This document shows positions 1 to 9,149 of a stretch of 64,000 bases of DNA, in pieces (the stretch's first letter is position 1; each line of letters opens with the position of its first letter). This stretch comes from Oopsacas minuta. Lineage: Eukaryota; Porifera; Hexactinellida; Lyssacinosida; Leucopsacidae. The DNA lies in assembly GCA_024704765.1 (NCBI GenBank), contig JAKMXF010000026.1, positions 22,655 to 86,654 on the forward strand, given 5' to 3'. The translations under genes were made by a program, and so were the position numbers. Below the pieces are notes generated by a model. The model did not search any database and was not told the origin of the DNA. It saw only the letters and a program-made list of their open reading frames with translations.

Positions 1-274
1 CAGCTCCAACCGCGGAAGATCGTTGCTGTTATATCTGCCGGTTACTAAAGAAGTTTGATATAGCAGGGACAATTTTATGAAAAGCTGCATCTCTCTTATC
101 TTTTCATTTTTGGCTTTGCGTTTTGTCGCCCCATTAATGCAACGTTGAGTATCCATAATGTGATGAACTAATATATGAATATATGGTAATTGATATGGCA
201 ATGATTTGAGTAACTGTGTACAGTCTTACTAATACTGAAACTTATGAAGTCGGTTTACTTATTTTCTTAGTGAT
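1..274. other. AT-rich stretch, no gene seen
   Basis: No convincing coding frame, RNA gene or repeat boundary is visible here. It borders the foldback repeat that starts near 275. Confidence 0.5.
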
Positions 275-892
275 CATTACATTGTCCGACAAATTTTGAA
301 AGTTTTGCTTCTTGACACTATCAATTGACTTAAGTATTTTCGATTATGTTGAGTCCGAACCCCGAATTCCATTATATTCCAACACGTCACAGTTTTATGA
401 GTTCAACTCACTAAATGAGAAATGGCATAAAGGTTTCTACTTAAATAGCAAGTAGTAGTGTAAAAATACCTGTGAGAATGTTTAAAATTTCGGTTGTTGG
501 ATACATTGATTACAAGTAATAGCTCTGTATTGGATAAAACTGATATTAATATGGCATTTTAAATTTGTGGTGTTTTGTCATTTTTTATTTGTGTTTCCAG
601 ATTTCGTTAGTAAAATGACCAATTTAGCCTAGACGTAGCTCGTTCTGGTTTATTTGCTCTAAATACTCTATAACTTAAACGTCCTCACAGGTTTTCCACG
701 ACTAGTCGATATTTTGGTAGAGTATTTCGCGAATTGTTGTAATTTGCCCATTTTTGATTTGAATGCTATAAAATTATTACATGATGGAGTATAATGGAAT
801 TCAGATTCGGACTCGGCATAGTTGATAGTCCCTAAGGCAATATATAGTGCCCAAAAGCAAGAGACTTTCAAAATTTGGAGGACAGCGTTATT
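275..892. repeat. Foldback (inverted-repeat) element, about 0.6 kb
   Basis: The left arm (about 281-400, starting ATTGTCCGACAAATTTTGAA) is matched in reverse by the right arm (about 783-890, ending TTTGGAGGACAGCG), with roughly 75-80% identity and a shared core reading GAGTCCGA. A related arm reading ACTGTCCGACGAAATTTGAA occurs at 52093-52230, and the middle of this element resembles 55800-55960. Together these suggest a dispersed non-autonomous DNA transposon. No target duplication was resolved. Confidence 0.55.
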
Positions 893-1539
893 TAATTTGG
901 AAAGATGGTAAGTTAGTGACCAAGCAAGGATTTTATACGTAAACATATGGATTCGGTAGAGTTTCGATTCGTTGCCTACCGTACTGTACCTACACACTAC
1001 TTAAGAAATTTTGAAATCCCTGGATTCTAGATTAGAATTTTGATATGATTTCAGATTGTAAAAAAGTACTACCATTTTGGGTACTGTTCGGAATAATGAG
1101 GTAAGCAGGTTCTCATTAGAGTACGCGGTTAATCTGGTCGGAGGAACTTTCGCAAAACTCGTCGGGTGTGAAGTTGTGGAGGCCCCACCTTTGTTTGGCC
1201 CTGCGCCCGCCCCAAATATTATCCGAGCTCCCACATCATTATTCTAAGGGACCAGAAATTTGTCAACTTTCTGCGACAATAGCAATTCAAACGTTTTTTT
1301 GCGATGAGTTTCGCACCTGGACTTTACTGATTGTTTACAGGCCAATAGGCCCTTATCTAGAACTTGTTGCCCACCAGATTGAATTTGTGCCTCCCAGATT
1401 TCAAAGCCACACGACGTGACTGCCCAGCTGGATGGTTATGCCCAAGTAGAAATTTATAGACCCGCCACTTGGCATGCCTCATGCTAAAGTGTAACTTCGT
1501 GCCCCCTAGGTAAAAATCCTGGCCACGTCCCTGCCCTGA
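893..1539. other. No gene seen
   Basis: This stretch has a somewhat GC-richer patch at 1140-1250. Frames of up to about 80 codons are open on both strands, but none resembles a known protein and I do not call them genes. Confidence 0.4.
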
Positions 1540-2530
1540 ATATACTACCTAATTGTAGAAATACATGTCGTCTGTCCACAAAAACCAAATTCTTATCGAA
1601 ATATGCCAATTTATTTGCTTAGTAAGCAATAAGTGAAATGATTACTCTACATTGATCCATCATTGATGCCATGCGGAGCAATTAATATTCAAAATAGTGA
1701 AATACTAAAATGATCTAAAACTAATTCTACAACAAAATTTGTCTAGATCAAATTGGAATCTCCCTATAGGAGCTGCACTAAAAATTGTTGCGATATATAA
1801 GAGCAACCTAAAGGTTGCACAGTTTTTGATTTATACTTTTTTGCTTTACACTAATTTAGCTGTACGAAGGTCGCATGGTGTCCAACAATGGGGTATATGA
1901 TAGCAGGGTTATCCGAAGAGACCAGGATCAGTACTAAAACTGTTTGATGTTCCAGTATAATTACTGTACATTTTCGATTATCCAAATAATTGATTATCGA
2001 ACGCTTTTGACAGGCCCAACGAGTTCGGATATTCGAGAAACGGTGTATTTCGATTTTGTAAGTGGACGTTTAACAAATTCATGTTAATTAACATCAAATT
2101 AGATACAAACATGAATAGTAACTAAAACTAAAAATTCTACAAAACTGTAAAAATTATCATTTAAAATTTCAAGAATGTAAACACATAATTCATATTATCA
2201 AATGTTTTGGGATATGTTTTGAAGTCCATGGCATGGATGACACATGGTTTGTTAATAACTCGAAAATATTTGAAATTATTGTCAAATCAGCATAGCCAAT
2301 ATAAAGTACAACATGACCATAGGAGACGGTCCGGTGGTTCAGGTTTCGAACCCACCAACATTTGAAGTACTAATTCAAATAGTAATAGTCAACCTGACCA
2401 AATTTGATGGTTGAATATATTTTGTATAGGTCAACTTGATCAATGTAAATCTACTTGCTACGACCCTGATACATACCCGACTTCCCATACCCTTGTAATA
2501 CATTTGGATATGATAACTCTCAGGATTATT
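1540..2530. repeat. Dispersed repeat family B, copy 1
   Basis: Segments here reappear in the same order at about 14560-14960 and partly at 37310-37740. Examples are AATACATGTC followed by CCA and an A-rich run, the CATGGATGACACATG stretch near 2232, and CGACTTCCCATACCC near 2479. The copies are diverged. No coding capacity is seen, and the class is unknown. Confidence 0.45.
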
Positions 2531-3609
2531 GCGTAATCATAAAAATGACCTGAAACGGGCTTATTCATGATTACGTCAGATTGGTAAAAAATGTGGTTGA
2601 AAGTTGTATATTAGAAGTTTGCGACACCAGGCGTTGAAGTGACGAATGAACGATTGGGATTTTTACACTAATCACGTATATCTGCATAAAATTGGACAAA
2701 ATGAATTTTTGGCGTTACCTGGATAAACACCCTCAATTGTGTCGATTAAGTGGGAAATTGTGGCCCACAATGGTTGTTAAAGCTGGCACTATATCCAAAA
2801 ATGGTTTATTTATGATAAGGAACAACCTCAGAATGTGTAAAATTCTACTTAAGATGAAAGTCCTATCGTTTGGGCTACTAATAATGTTAACTCTAATATA
2901 TCAAATTATGCAATGTCATTGTGCCATCATAAGGTGTGATCGGAATTAATTATTAAATTTGGCAAAACCCAACCAATTTTAAGGTGCTCAACAAATTTCA
3001 GGTGAATTGATTGGAAATTGACTGATCGTCAGGGCTTTCTTCTCAGCTCATTGCCAGCCCTGTAGCTCCAAAGCGGAGTTATATATGATTAAGCTTGTCA
3101 AAAGTGAAATATTTTATTCTTAAAATGGTCATAACTCCGAAGGTTTTGGAGCTACAGGGCTGGTAATGGGCTGAGAAGAAGGCCTGACGATTCTCTTTCT
3201 GCCTGTTAGGTTTAAGGGGCTTTTGGGGAGATAATCCCGATTAAGAAAGCGGGTTTGAATAATTTTTCAATTTGGCCCCTTTGTTGTTCCAAAAGGAGAA
3301 TGAAATGCATATATAGGCAATAATTTTGGCAAACAATACAGGTTCAACCTATCCTTTACTACATATACGAGATAGGAGCGGTTAGATAAATTCAGAATAT
3401 TCAGGTACGTTTGACCTTGAGCGTTATGTTGTGCTTGAAATCGCCTATTGAGATCTCATTACAAAATTTGCCATGTCATTGTGGCACGAGAGGTGTGATA
3501 TTAATTAATTATTGAATATGAGAATAACTCCAACTAAGATTAGGGTACTCATGCACTCAAAAATTTCAGGTGAATTGTGCTCATTGCTCGCTGCTAGCTT
3601 CACACTCGA
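2531..3609. other. Intergenic; hairpin and a diverged local duplication
   Basis: About 2900-3015 and 3460-3570 are diverged direct copies. Both contain ATGTCATTGTG, then GGTGTGAT, AATTAATTATT and AAATTTCAGGTGAATTG. A long hairpin lies between them (entered separately). No gene is recognised; the frame at 2692-2949 has no family resemblance. Confidence 0.4.
3024..3192. repeat. Long imperfect hairpin
   Basis: The left arm (3024-3082) contains CAGCCCTGTAGCTCCAAA, and the right arm (3131-3192) carries its reverse complement. The stem is about 60 bp with a few mismatches and a loop of about 50 bases. It may be a small foldback MITE or a hairpin RNA source. No flanking duplication was recognised. 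Confidence 0.6.
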
Positions 3610-3645
3610 TACAGTGTGGCAAAATGGCCATAATGGGGAAATAGG
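3610..3645 (+). repeat. Left terminal inverted repeat of RAGL element
   Basis: It starts TACAGTG, which is the V(D)J-type heptamer CACAGTG with its first base changed. It then reads TGGCAA and, after an insertion, ATGGGGAAATAGG, matching the right end at 8006-8032. Confidence 0.5.
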
Positions 3646-3828
3646 TAAATGAATCTGTAATATCACCACAATTATACTTACATATACTAAATCGACACTG
3701 TAGATTACAAAAATACCAATGATTTTTTAGTAGCAGGACTATAAACCTAGTTATGACGTAATTACTGACATTTTCTAATTTTTAACACTTGTGGTTCATT
3801 AGTGAGGATATTATGAAAGTTGATAATA

Positions 3829-5164
3829 CAGGGTGTTTCACAATTGATGTCGTGTTATACAATATTACATAACTAATAGAATACTAGATATATTACTACA
3901 ATTATTTGCCAATATATCCACCACTAAGTTCAATACACTTATGGATTCGTTTTGGCATTCCATCCATCAATTTATCCAAAACCTCTGGTGAAATATTGGA
4001 CCATGCTGTTTTCAGTCGATTTTCCAACATTTTTATGTCTTTTATCTCACCTATTGAATCTAGATCATCTTTCAAAATCGACCATATGTTCTCAATGGGA
4101 CTCAAGTCTGGAGAGTTGGCTGGCCAGGTACCTTTCGCCCAAAAACTCTTTAGGTTACTTCTCAACCAATTTTGTGTCATGTTTGCCGTGTGAGCTGGAG
4201 CGCCATCTTGTTGAAATATCGCACGGGACATATTTTTTAACATTTTCCTCTCAACAACTGTGCCTCTTTCTCGCTTTCTGTTCATTGTAGACATTAAAGT
4301 TTTACCCATTATCTCACTAACATAGTACTCTGCAGATACAGTTTGTCCAACGGGAATGAAGTGTAACTCCGACAGTGCACGATGTGACATCATACCCCAT
4401 ACTTGAATTTTCTTTGGAAATTTCACCATCTGAACGGGCTCGACATCCAATGTGTTTCTCGCCCAAACACAATCATTTTTCCTGTTTGGGGGATGATTTA
4501 ACTCAAACGGTGATTCATCTGTAAATAATATGTTTTTCCAATCATTTGCTGTCCAATTGACACGTTCTTTACAAAATTTTAACCTAGCAGCCATGTTTTT
4601 CTCTGTTATTAACGGCTGCCGCTGGCATTTGTAAGATTTTACGCCCTTTTCTTTTGTCAAATAACGGTACACTGTACTCTGAGATACGGAATGACCTTTC
4701 AACTTTAATTTCTTGGATAGACCACGTACAGACTGTCGTTTTTCGCCAATTGATTTAGTAATTACAATCTTGGCAACTTTCGATATGGACGATTTACGGC
4801 CACGTCCCCCTTTGTTTTCTAATGTCAAATCATTCTTGAAAAGTCGCCACCAACGCTGAACTGTACGGATATTAACTCCAAGTTTAAAAGACACAAACTT
4901 CTGAGAAGAGCCAGCTTGTAGCATGCCAACAGCCTGTGAGCGAATCATGATACTGTATTCTTTCACCATTATATTATGCAAATAATTAGCCCAATTTGGA
5001 TATGGAAATAGAAGCTATAAAATGTTTCGATTGATGAATGAAATAATTACTCAATAGAACCCTGTAAGATTAATTACGATTGCAAGTTTAAATACACAGA
5101 TATTATTGCATAGGTGCATAATGAACAAATTTAGAAAATACGACATCAATTGTGAAACACCCTG
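3829..5164 (-). mobile_element. Tc1/mariner DD37E element, complete
   Basis: This 1336-bp element is bounded by TA at 3827-3828 and 5165-5166, the usual Tc1/mariner target duplication. Its terminal inverted repeats are 25 bp and perfect, starting CAGGGTGTTTCACAATTGAT. It carries one open transposase gene on the minus strand. Perfect ends and an intact frame suggest a recent insertion. It sits inside the older RAG-like element, 90 bp beyond the RAG1L stop codon. Confidence 0.93.
3902..4981 (-). CDS. Tc1/mariner transposase, DD37E type
   Basis: This 359-residue cut-and-paste transposase would bind the 25-bp ends of its own element and catalyse excision and integration at TA. The N-terminal third (residues about 8-125) holds the paired helix-turn-helix region, including VQRWWRLFKND and the basic GGRGRKS linker. 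The RNase H-like catalytic core shows FTDESPF (first Asp), QQDGAPAHTA (second Asp) and SPDLSPIENIW (Glu). There are 37 residues between the second Asp and the Glu, so the signature is DD37E rather than the DD34E of classical Tc1. Length is normal for the family and no stops or frameshifts are present. A diverged relative with the same spacing lies at 59652-60988. I infer it could still be functional; the sequence alone cannot show activity. Confidence 0.92.
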   Translation of the reverse strand: MHNIMVKEYSIMIRSQAVGMLQAGSSQKFVSFKLGVNIRTVQRWWRLFKNDLTLENKGGRGRKSSISKVAKIVITKSIGEKRQSVRGLSKKLKLKGHSVSQSTVYRYLTKEKGVKSYKCQRQPLITEKNMAARLKFCKERVNWTANDWKNILFTDESPFELNHPPNRKNDCVWARNTLDVEPVQMVKFPKKIQVWGMMSHRALSELHFIPVGQTVSAEYYVSEIMGKTLMSTMNRKRERGTVVERKMLKNMSRAIFQQDGAPAHTANMTQNWLRSNLKSFWAKGTWPANSPDLSPIENIWSILKDDLDSIGEIKDIKMLENRLKTAWSNISPEVLDKLMDGMPKRIHKCIELSGGYIGK

Positions 5165-5253
5165 TACATGCATGTCATGGTCTCTATTCTGCTATCTGAT
5201 AACGTACAATTTAAAGACCCTGAATCATGTATGACTATTGGATATACTTATTA

Positions 5254-7395
5254 TCATAAATCATCTGATAGTATACTAATATATAATATTTCTTGGAGGC
5301 TATTTGTAACGTCTAATTTCTTCTTTGCGTGCTTCAAACGATTCTGCACTAAGATGGGGTGACTACAACACAACAACCTGACTAAAATATCTCTAACATT
5401 ATCTGTGAAATAATTTTTTCTTGCAAGATTCTCCCGATATCGCCTTACAAATTTATTGCAGGATTCTAAACATTCCTCAGAGAGATTCTGTAATCCCTTA
5501 CCATTATTGTAAGCACCTATTAACTGAAACGAATGGACAAGTAACTTGTGCTAGGATGGAGTAATGCTTGCCCATGGGTACTCAACTTGAATAAATTCGT
5601 ACGTTTCTTTGCACAATTCATTTTGTCACAGTTAATCGAGTCACCACTGTTGAGGAGTCTTAACAAAACAGATGGATTCGTCTGGATCTTCTCTAATGAT
5701 ACTTTACCTGAAGGATTAATGGAAGAAGTGGCCCACATCAACAAGTCTCTCTTATTTAAAAAGCAGTCTCGCGCAATGTTACCAGTAGTTGAAGTGCCGC
5801 CCTGGCTTGAAGGGATATCGACACTGAAGTTACATCTTTCCTGGAGTATAGCTCGAACCCGTTTCATGGAAGAATTTACTTTCGAGTTTGATGGCGCCCA
5901 TACCTTGTGTCCTGCATCAAGATGGTATATCAACAGCATGAACCACCTGAATACACAAAGGTAAGCATGCAAAGGAGATGCAGCTATAATATCGATGTTA
6001 GAAGTTGGTTGATGCGTAATACCAACACGTTGATTTGATGGGAGTTTCAAGTAATCTTCTTCATCAACCTCTTCAAAAAGTTGCCGAGCGTCGCTAATTA
6101 ATCTGTTAATAGGGAAACCAGAACGGGCCCATTCTAAATTTTAATTTGACTATCCGTTGTAGTACACAGATGACAAGAAGCCCCACCACTCCAGCCAGCA
6201 ATCCTGCTATCTTGGTATCAAAAAGGGAACGGACTATCTCGACCTATGCATGGCCTCCAATAAGAGATAACCCATCCTGTATGATATGGTCTGGTTGAGG
6301 ATTGACTATTGCATTCATGATAAGCTTTACACTAGAATATTTTTCTTTCAAAGCTATCAGTGCTACTGGCCTAAAGCAGAACGGAGAGTTGGGTGAGCTG
6401 TTATAGAACACGTCATTTCCAAGTGGGTTTGTAATTGATGGTACTTGGAATCCGAACAAAATGAAAGTTTTTGTTGCTTAATACAGGATAGTTGCTTTGT
6501 TGGTTATAGGTTTGATGACAACCGGAGCCATCCAATCCATCAGATATCTTAATTTTTAGTGGGTAGTGTGAATCAGGAACTGGGTCTAATGTTGAAAGCA
6601 AGCGTTGAATGGTCAGACTAAGGATGGAATGATAAGAGACGCAAGTCCCAATTGACAATGATTCGGGGTTTCTGACTATTTCCATTTCATTTATTAGGCT
6701 TATTTCCCTACGATATTGCGAGACAAGCTTATAGGAAGGAAGCTTAACATCACCTTTGAAAATTCTTTTCAGGTTCGTGTATTTACTCGCCCAATTTCTA
6801 AGCTGTCCAATATATAAGCACATTTAGAGATTTGTACTTTGTTCAATACACTGCTAAAAGATCCCTTATCAATTATTTCTCTGCACATCTCTGAAGTATC
6901 ACGGTCATAGGATTTATTTGAGACTAATTCTAAAGCGAGAGCGAGTAGTTGTTAAGGCTCAATCTTTTCTCTCTCTGCTAAAAAGTCCACATGCTTTAAA
7001 AGAACTCCAAGTCTCGATCTGGAAGTCTTCATGTGACATTCGAGAATATGCTTCCGCGATTCAGTTACAATCTGTTCTGAAAAGTTTCGATTTCAGAATC
7101 AGTGACTAAAGAAGAAAATTCAGATCATCTGATATTCTCTTTCTTGGATTGGATATTGTTAGACGAATAGAGTGGAAAATCATGTTATCCCATGTTTCAA
7201 GATCCTTCCTGCGGTAAGCCTCTCTAGATGTTAGAAGTGATTTAAATTTGAAATGGAGAGTAGCATTTTCTTCATCGGGTAAATGGTTGTTCTCAATAAG
7301 TTACCTAACGAGACTGTAACACTTCTTCCATTCGAAATGTACAAACTATATGCCTCATTGTTCGTGATTAGTACAGACATGATCCGCAAAAGGGC
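5254..7395 (-). pseudogene. RAG1-like (RAG1L) transposase, broken
   Basis: Pieced together over several frames, this reads as a RAG1-type DDE transposase core. In order on the minus strand: an N-terminal part (7395-6824) with a run near TSREAYRRKDLETWDN; KLPSYKLVSQYRREI; SDGLDGSGCH with the first catalytic Asp (codon 6539-6541); PNSPFCFRPVAL, matching the PNSELCCKPL region of RAG1; GGASCHLCTTT with the Cys-x2-Cys zinc pair (6164-6175); GITHQPTSNIDIIAASPLH with the second Asp (5991-5993); WAPS; GGTSTTGNIARD; HKLLVHS; and SEECLESCNKFVRRYRE with the catalytic Glu (5464-5466). Stops occur near 7318, 7105, 6945, 6237, 6137 and 5546, and frame changes near 6820, 6460, 6240, 6135 and 5580, so it is dead. 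Motif order excludes an ordinary Transib transposase. The start is uncertain. Frames are open further upstream (7483-8035), but I see no homology there. Confidence 0.88.
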
Positions 7396-8005
7396 TACTC
7401 TAACATAGAAACATTATGATATATGGTTGTACAGTATTGGAATAACTAATATCCTGCAAAATATAGAATTTTACTGAAAAATTTAAAACATTTGAAAAAT
7501 ATATTTTTCGGATTTTTGTCCGGTCCGGACAATGAATGACGTGATAAATTTTTGGGCAGCTTTTGGCAAGCCTGGAAAGTGATTAAATAGTTGACTAAAT
7601 ATAGCAACATTACGTATTATTAATAACGTTTTGTCAAATTTTGTCAAACAAGAGATGCTACACTTCAATCAATGAGAAAAAATTCAAAAATATAACTTTG
7701 GGAGGGCCAAACTAGACACCCGGAAATAAGTACAAATGAGTATCTAGACTAGCCTACCAATGATTAAATTGTTGTTACAATATAGATTTATTATCAGATG
7801 ATGTTTTTCACTCTTATATTTAGTATTAAAATCAAATATGATTATATTAGGGCATAGGGATTTGCGGTTTGAAAATATATATATTTCTATTATTAGAAAC
7901 ACTAACAAGTTGTGCGTAGTTAGGATTCCTAACTGCTTCTAATGCTGCCAATGATATTTTCGTACTAATTGAACTATGGAGAATTCGAAAATGCATTGAA
8001 ATATG

Positions 8006-8032
8006 CCTATTTCCCCATATTGCCACACTGTG
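8006..8032 (-). repeat. Right terminal inverted repeat of RAGL element
   Basis: Read inward on the minus strand it begins with an exact CACAGTG heptamer, followed by TGGCAATATGGGGAAATAGG. The plus strand shows CACTGTG at 8026-8032. It pairs with 3610-3645. Confidence 0.55.
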
Positions 8033-9149
8033 CATTATATCTTGTTAGTAGTATACAGTGCCGCCGAACCCTAAAACCTTGAACGATCGCGATCCTGGGG
8101 AGGCTCATGCGTTAGTGAGGGGGGCTTGAGCCCCTCCTGCCGATCACTGAGTTGGCGCCTATATAGCGTATTTACCCACTATTTACTTCAATATTTGGGA
8201 AACCGTGGTTACAAATTGACTTAATTGCTTATATATCTAAGTTGTATAATACTCGTACAAGGCTTTCAACCTGGAAACCTTCAAACCGTGAGATTCGCCA
8301 AAAATCTCACAATTTAGTATTAGTTTTATATTAAAAGACCAGGGATTATGCTGTATTTCTAAGTTAATCTCGTATTAGGAGATTTTGGCATTGTTAGACT
8401 TGTATAAATTTACAAAAGAATAAAAATTGTGATATTTTACTATTCATGGCCACCGAAATTATATTTAATGGCCTTCTGTGGTGATATTGGAACTAGCTTC
8501 TACGTCGCTTTTGACTAGAAATCTGTGCAATTCGTGCCTCGAATGGGATGGGTATTGAAAATTCCGTTCCCACGGCAACCCTGGTGATTTCTTCTAAAAG
8601 GGCGTGCGAAATTTGGCCTATCTGCATTAAATGTACCCCAGTGAAGAAACAAAATATGGCGTTAGAGTTATACCTGCGAAAATCATGAGACTCACAAGTT
8701 AGCCCGTGAGAGTTGGCATCTCTGCATCCACCCCCCACTTCTATCTTATGAACAACTTTCCCTCTCTCTAACAAGGAGCCGTTTTAACATTACGTGAAGT
8801 TACCTAGGGACCTGTGGTAGTGTGTAAATGTGACAACTTTTGTATTGCTAAAGATCTGAACAAGCATCAATTTATCGGGAATTTAACGTTTCGTAACGTT
8901 GGACAACATATTTTAAGGTTCACTTTACGGCCAAATCACTAGCTAAAGTGAAAGAGAGCAAAATTTGAGATAAGGACCCTATTTCCTAGATTGTATTGTT
9001 TGACTTTTGTACAGGCTCCAGATTTATAGGGAGGCCAACTTTTTAGCCTCTCAGAATATATGCCACACTAAAATTCTTCAATTAATACATATTGCGTCAC
9101 TGCTCAAGAATTTTGTATTTATTTTACCTTACATATACTTAGATAAATT
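8033..9149. other. Intergenic, upstream of the creatine kinase gene
   Basis: At 8430-8560 there is an inverted copy of dispersed family A (TTAATGGCCTTCTGTGGTG, then TAGCTTCTACGTCGC, ending TTCGTGCCTCGAA). A short GC hairpin (GGGGCTTGAGCCCC) lies near 8125. TGTACAG at 9009-9015 could be a splice acceptor of a 5' UTR intron, but nothing proves it. No promoter motif can be assigned with confidence. Confidence 0.4.

Larger units (their letters stand above)
3610..8032 (-). mobile_element. Decayed RAG-like (RAGL) transposon
   Basis: A RAG1-like transposase pseudogene (5254-7395) lies between two inverted ends. The right end, read inward on the minus strand from 8032, starts CACAGTGTGGCAATATGGGG. 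The left end from 3610 starts TACAGTGTGGCAAAATGG and then resumes ATGGGGAAATAGG after a 9-10 base insertion. Known RAG-like transposons have ends starting CACWRTG and 5-bp target duplications. No duplication is visible here: the flanks are CTCGA on the left and CATTA on the right. Removing the nested 1.3-kb DD37E insertion leaves about 3.1 kb, with room for RAG1L but not for a RAG2-like gene. The ends are my inference from sequence; the transposase identity is much firmer. Confidence 0.6.

Noticed and set aside
2325-2365. tRNA-like B box (GGTTTCGAACCCACC)
   Set aside because: The T-arm-like word is isolated; no acceptor, D or anticodon arms fit around it, and no SINE body is evident.
2692-5200. 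RAG2-like kelch gene downstream of RAG1L
   Set aside because: No frame shows kelch repeats or glycine-doublet blades; the space is taken by the DD37E element and short unassigned sequence.
5254-7395. Transib transposase instead of RAG1L
   Set aside because: The blocks GGTSTTGN, WAPS, PNSPFCFRP and LESCNKFVRRYRE occur in the order and form of RAG1-like proteins rather than Transib, though a profile search should confirm it.
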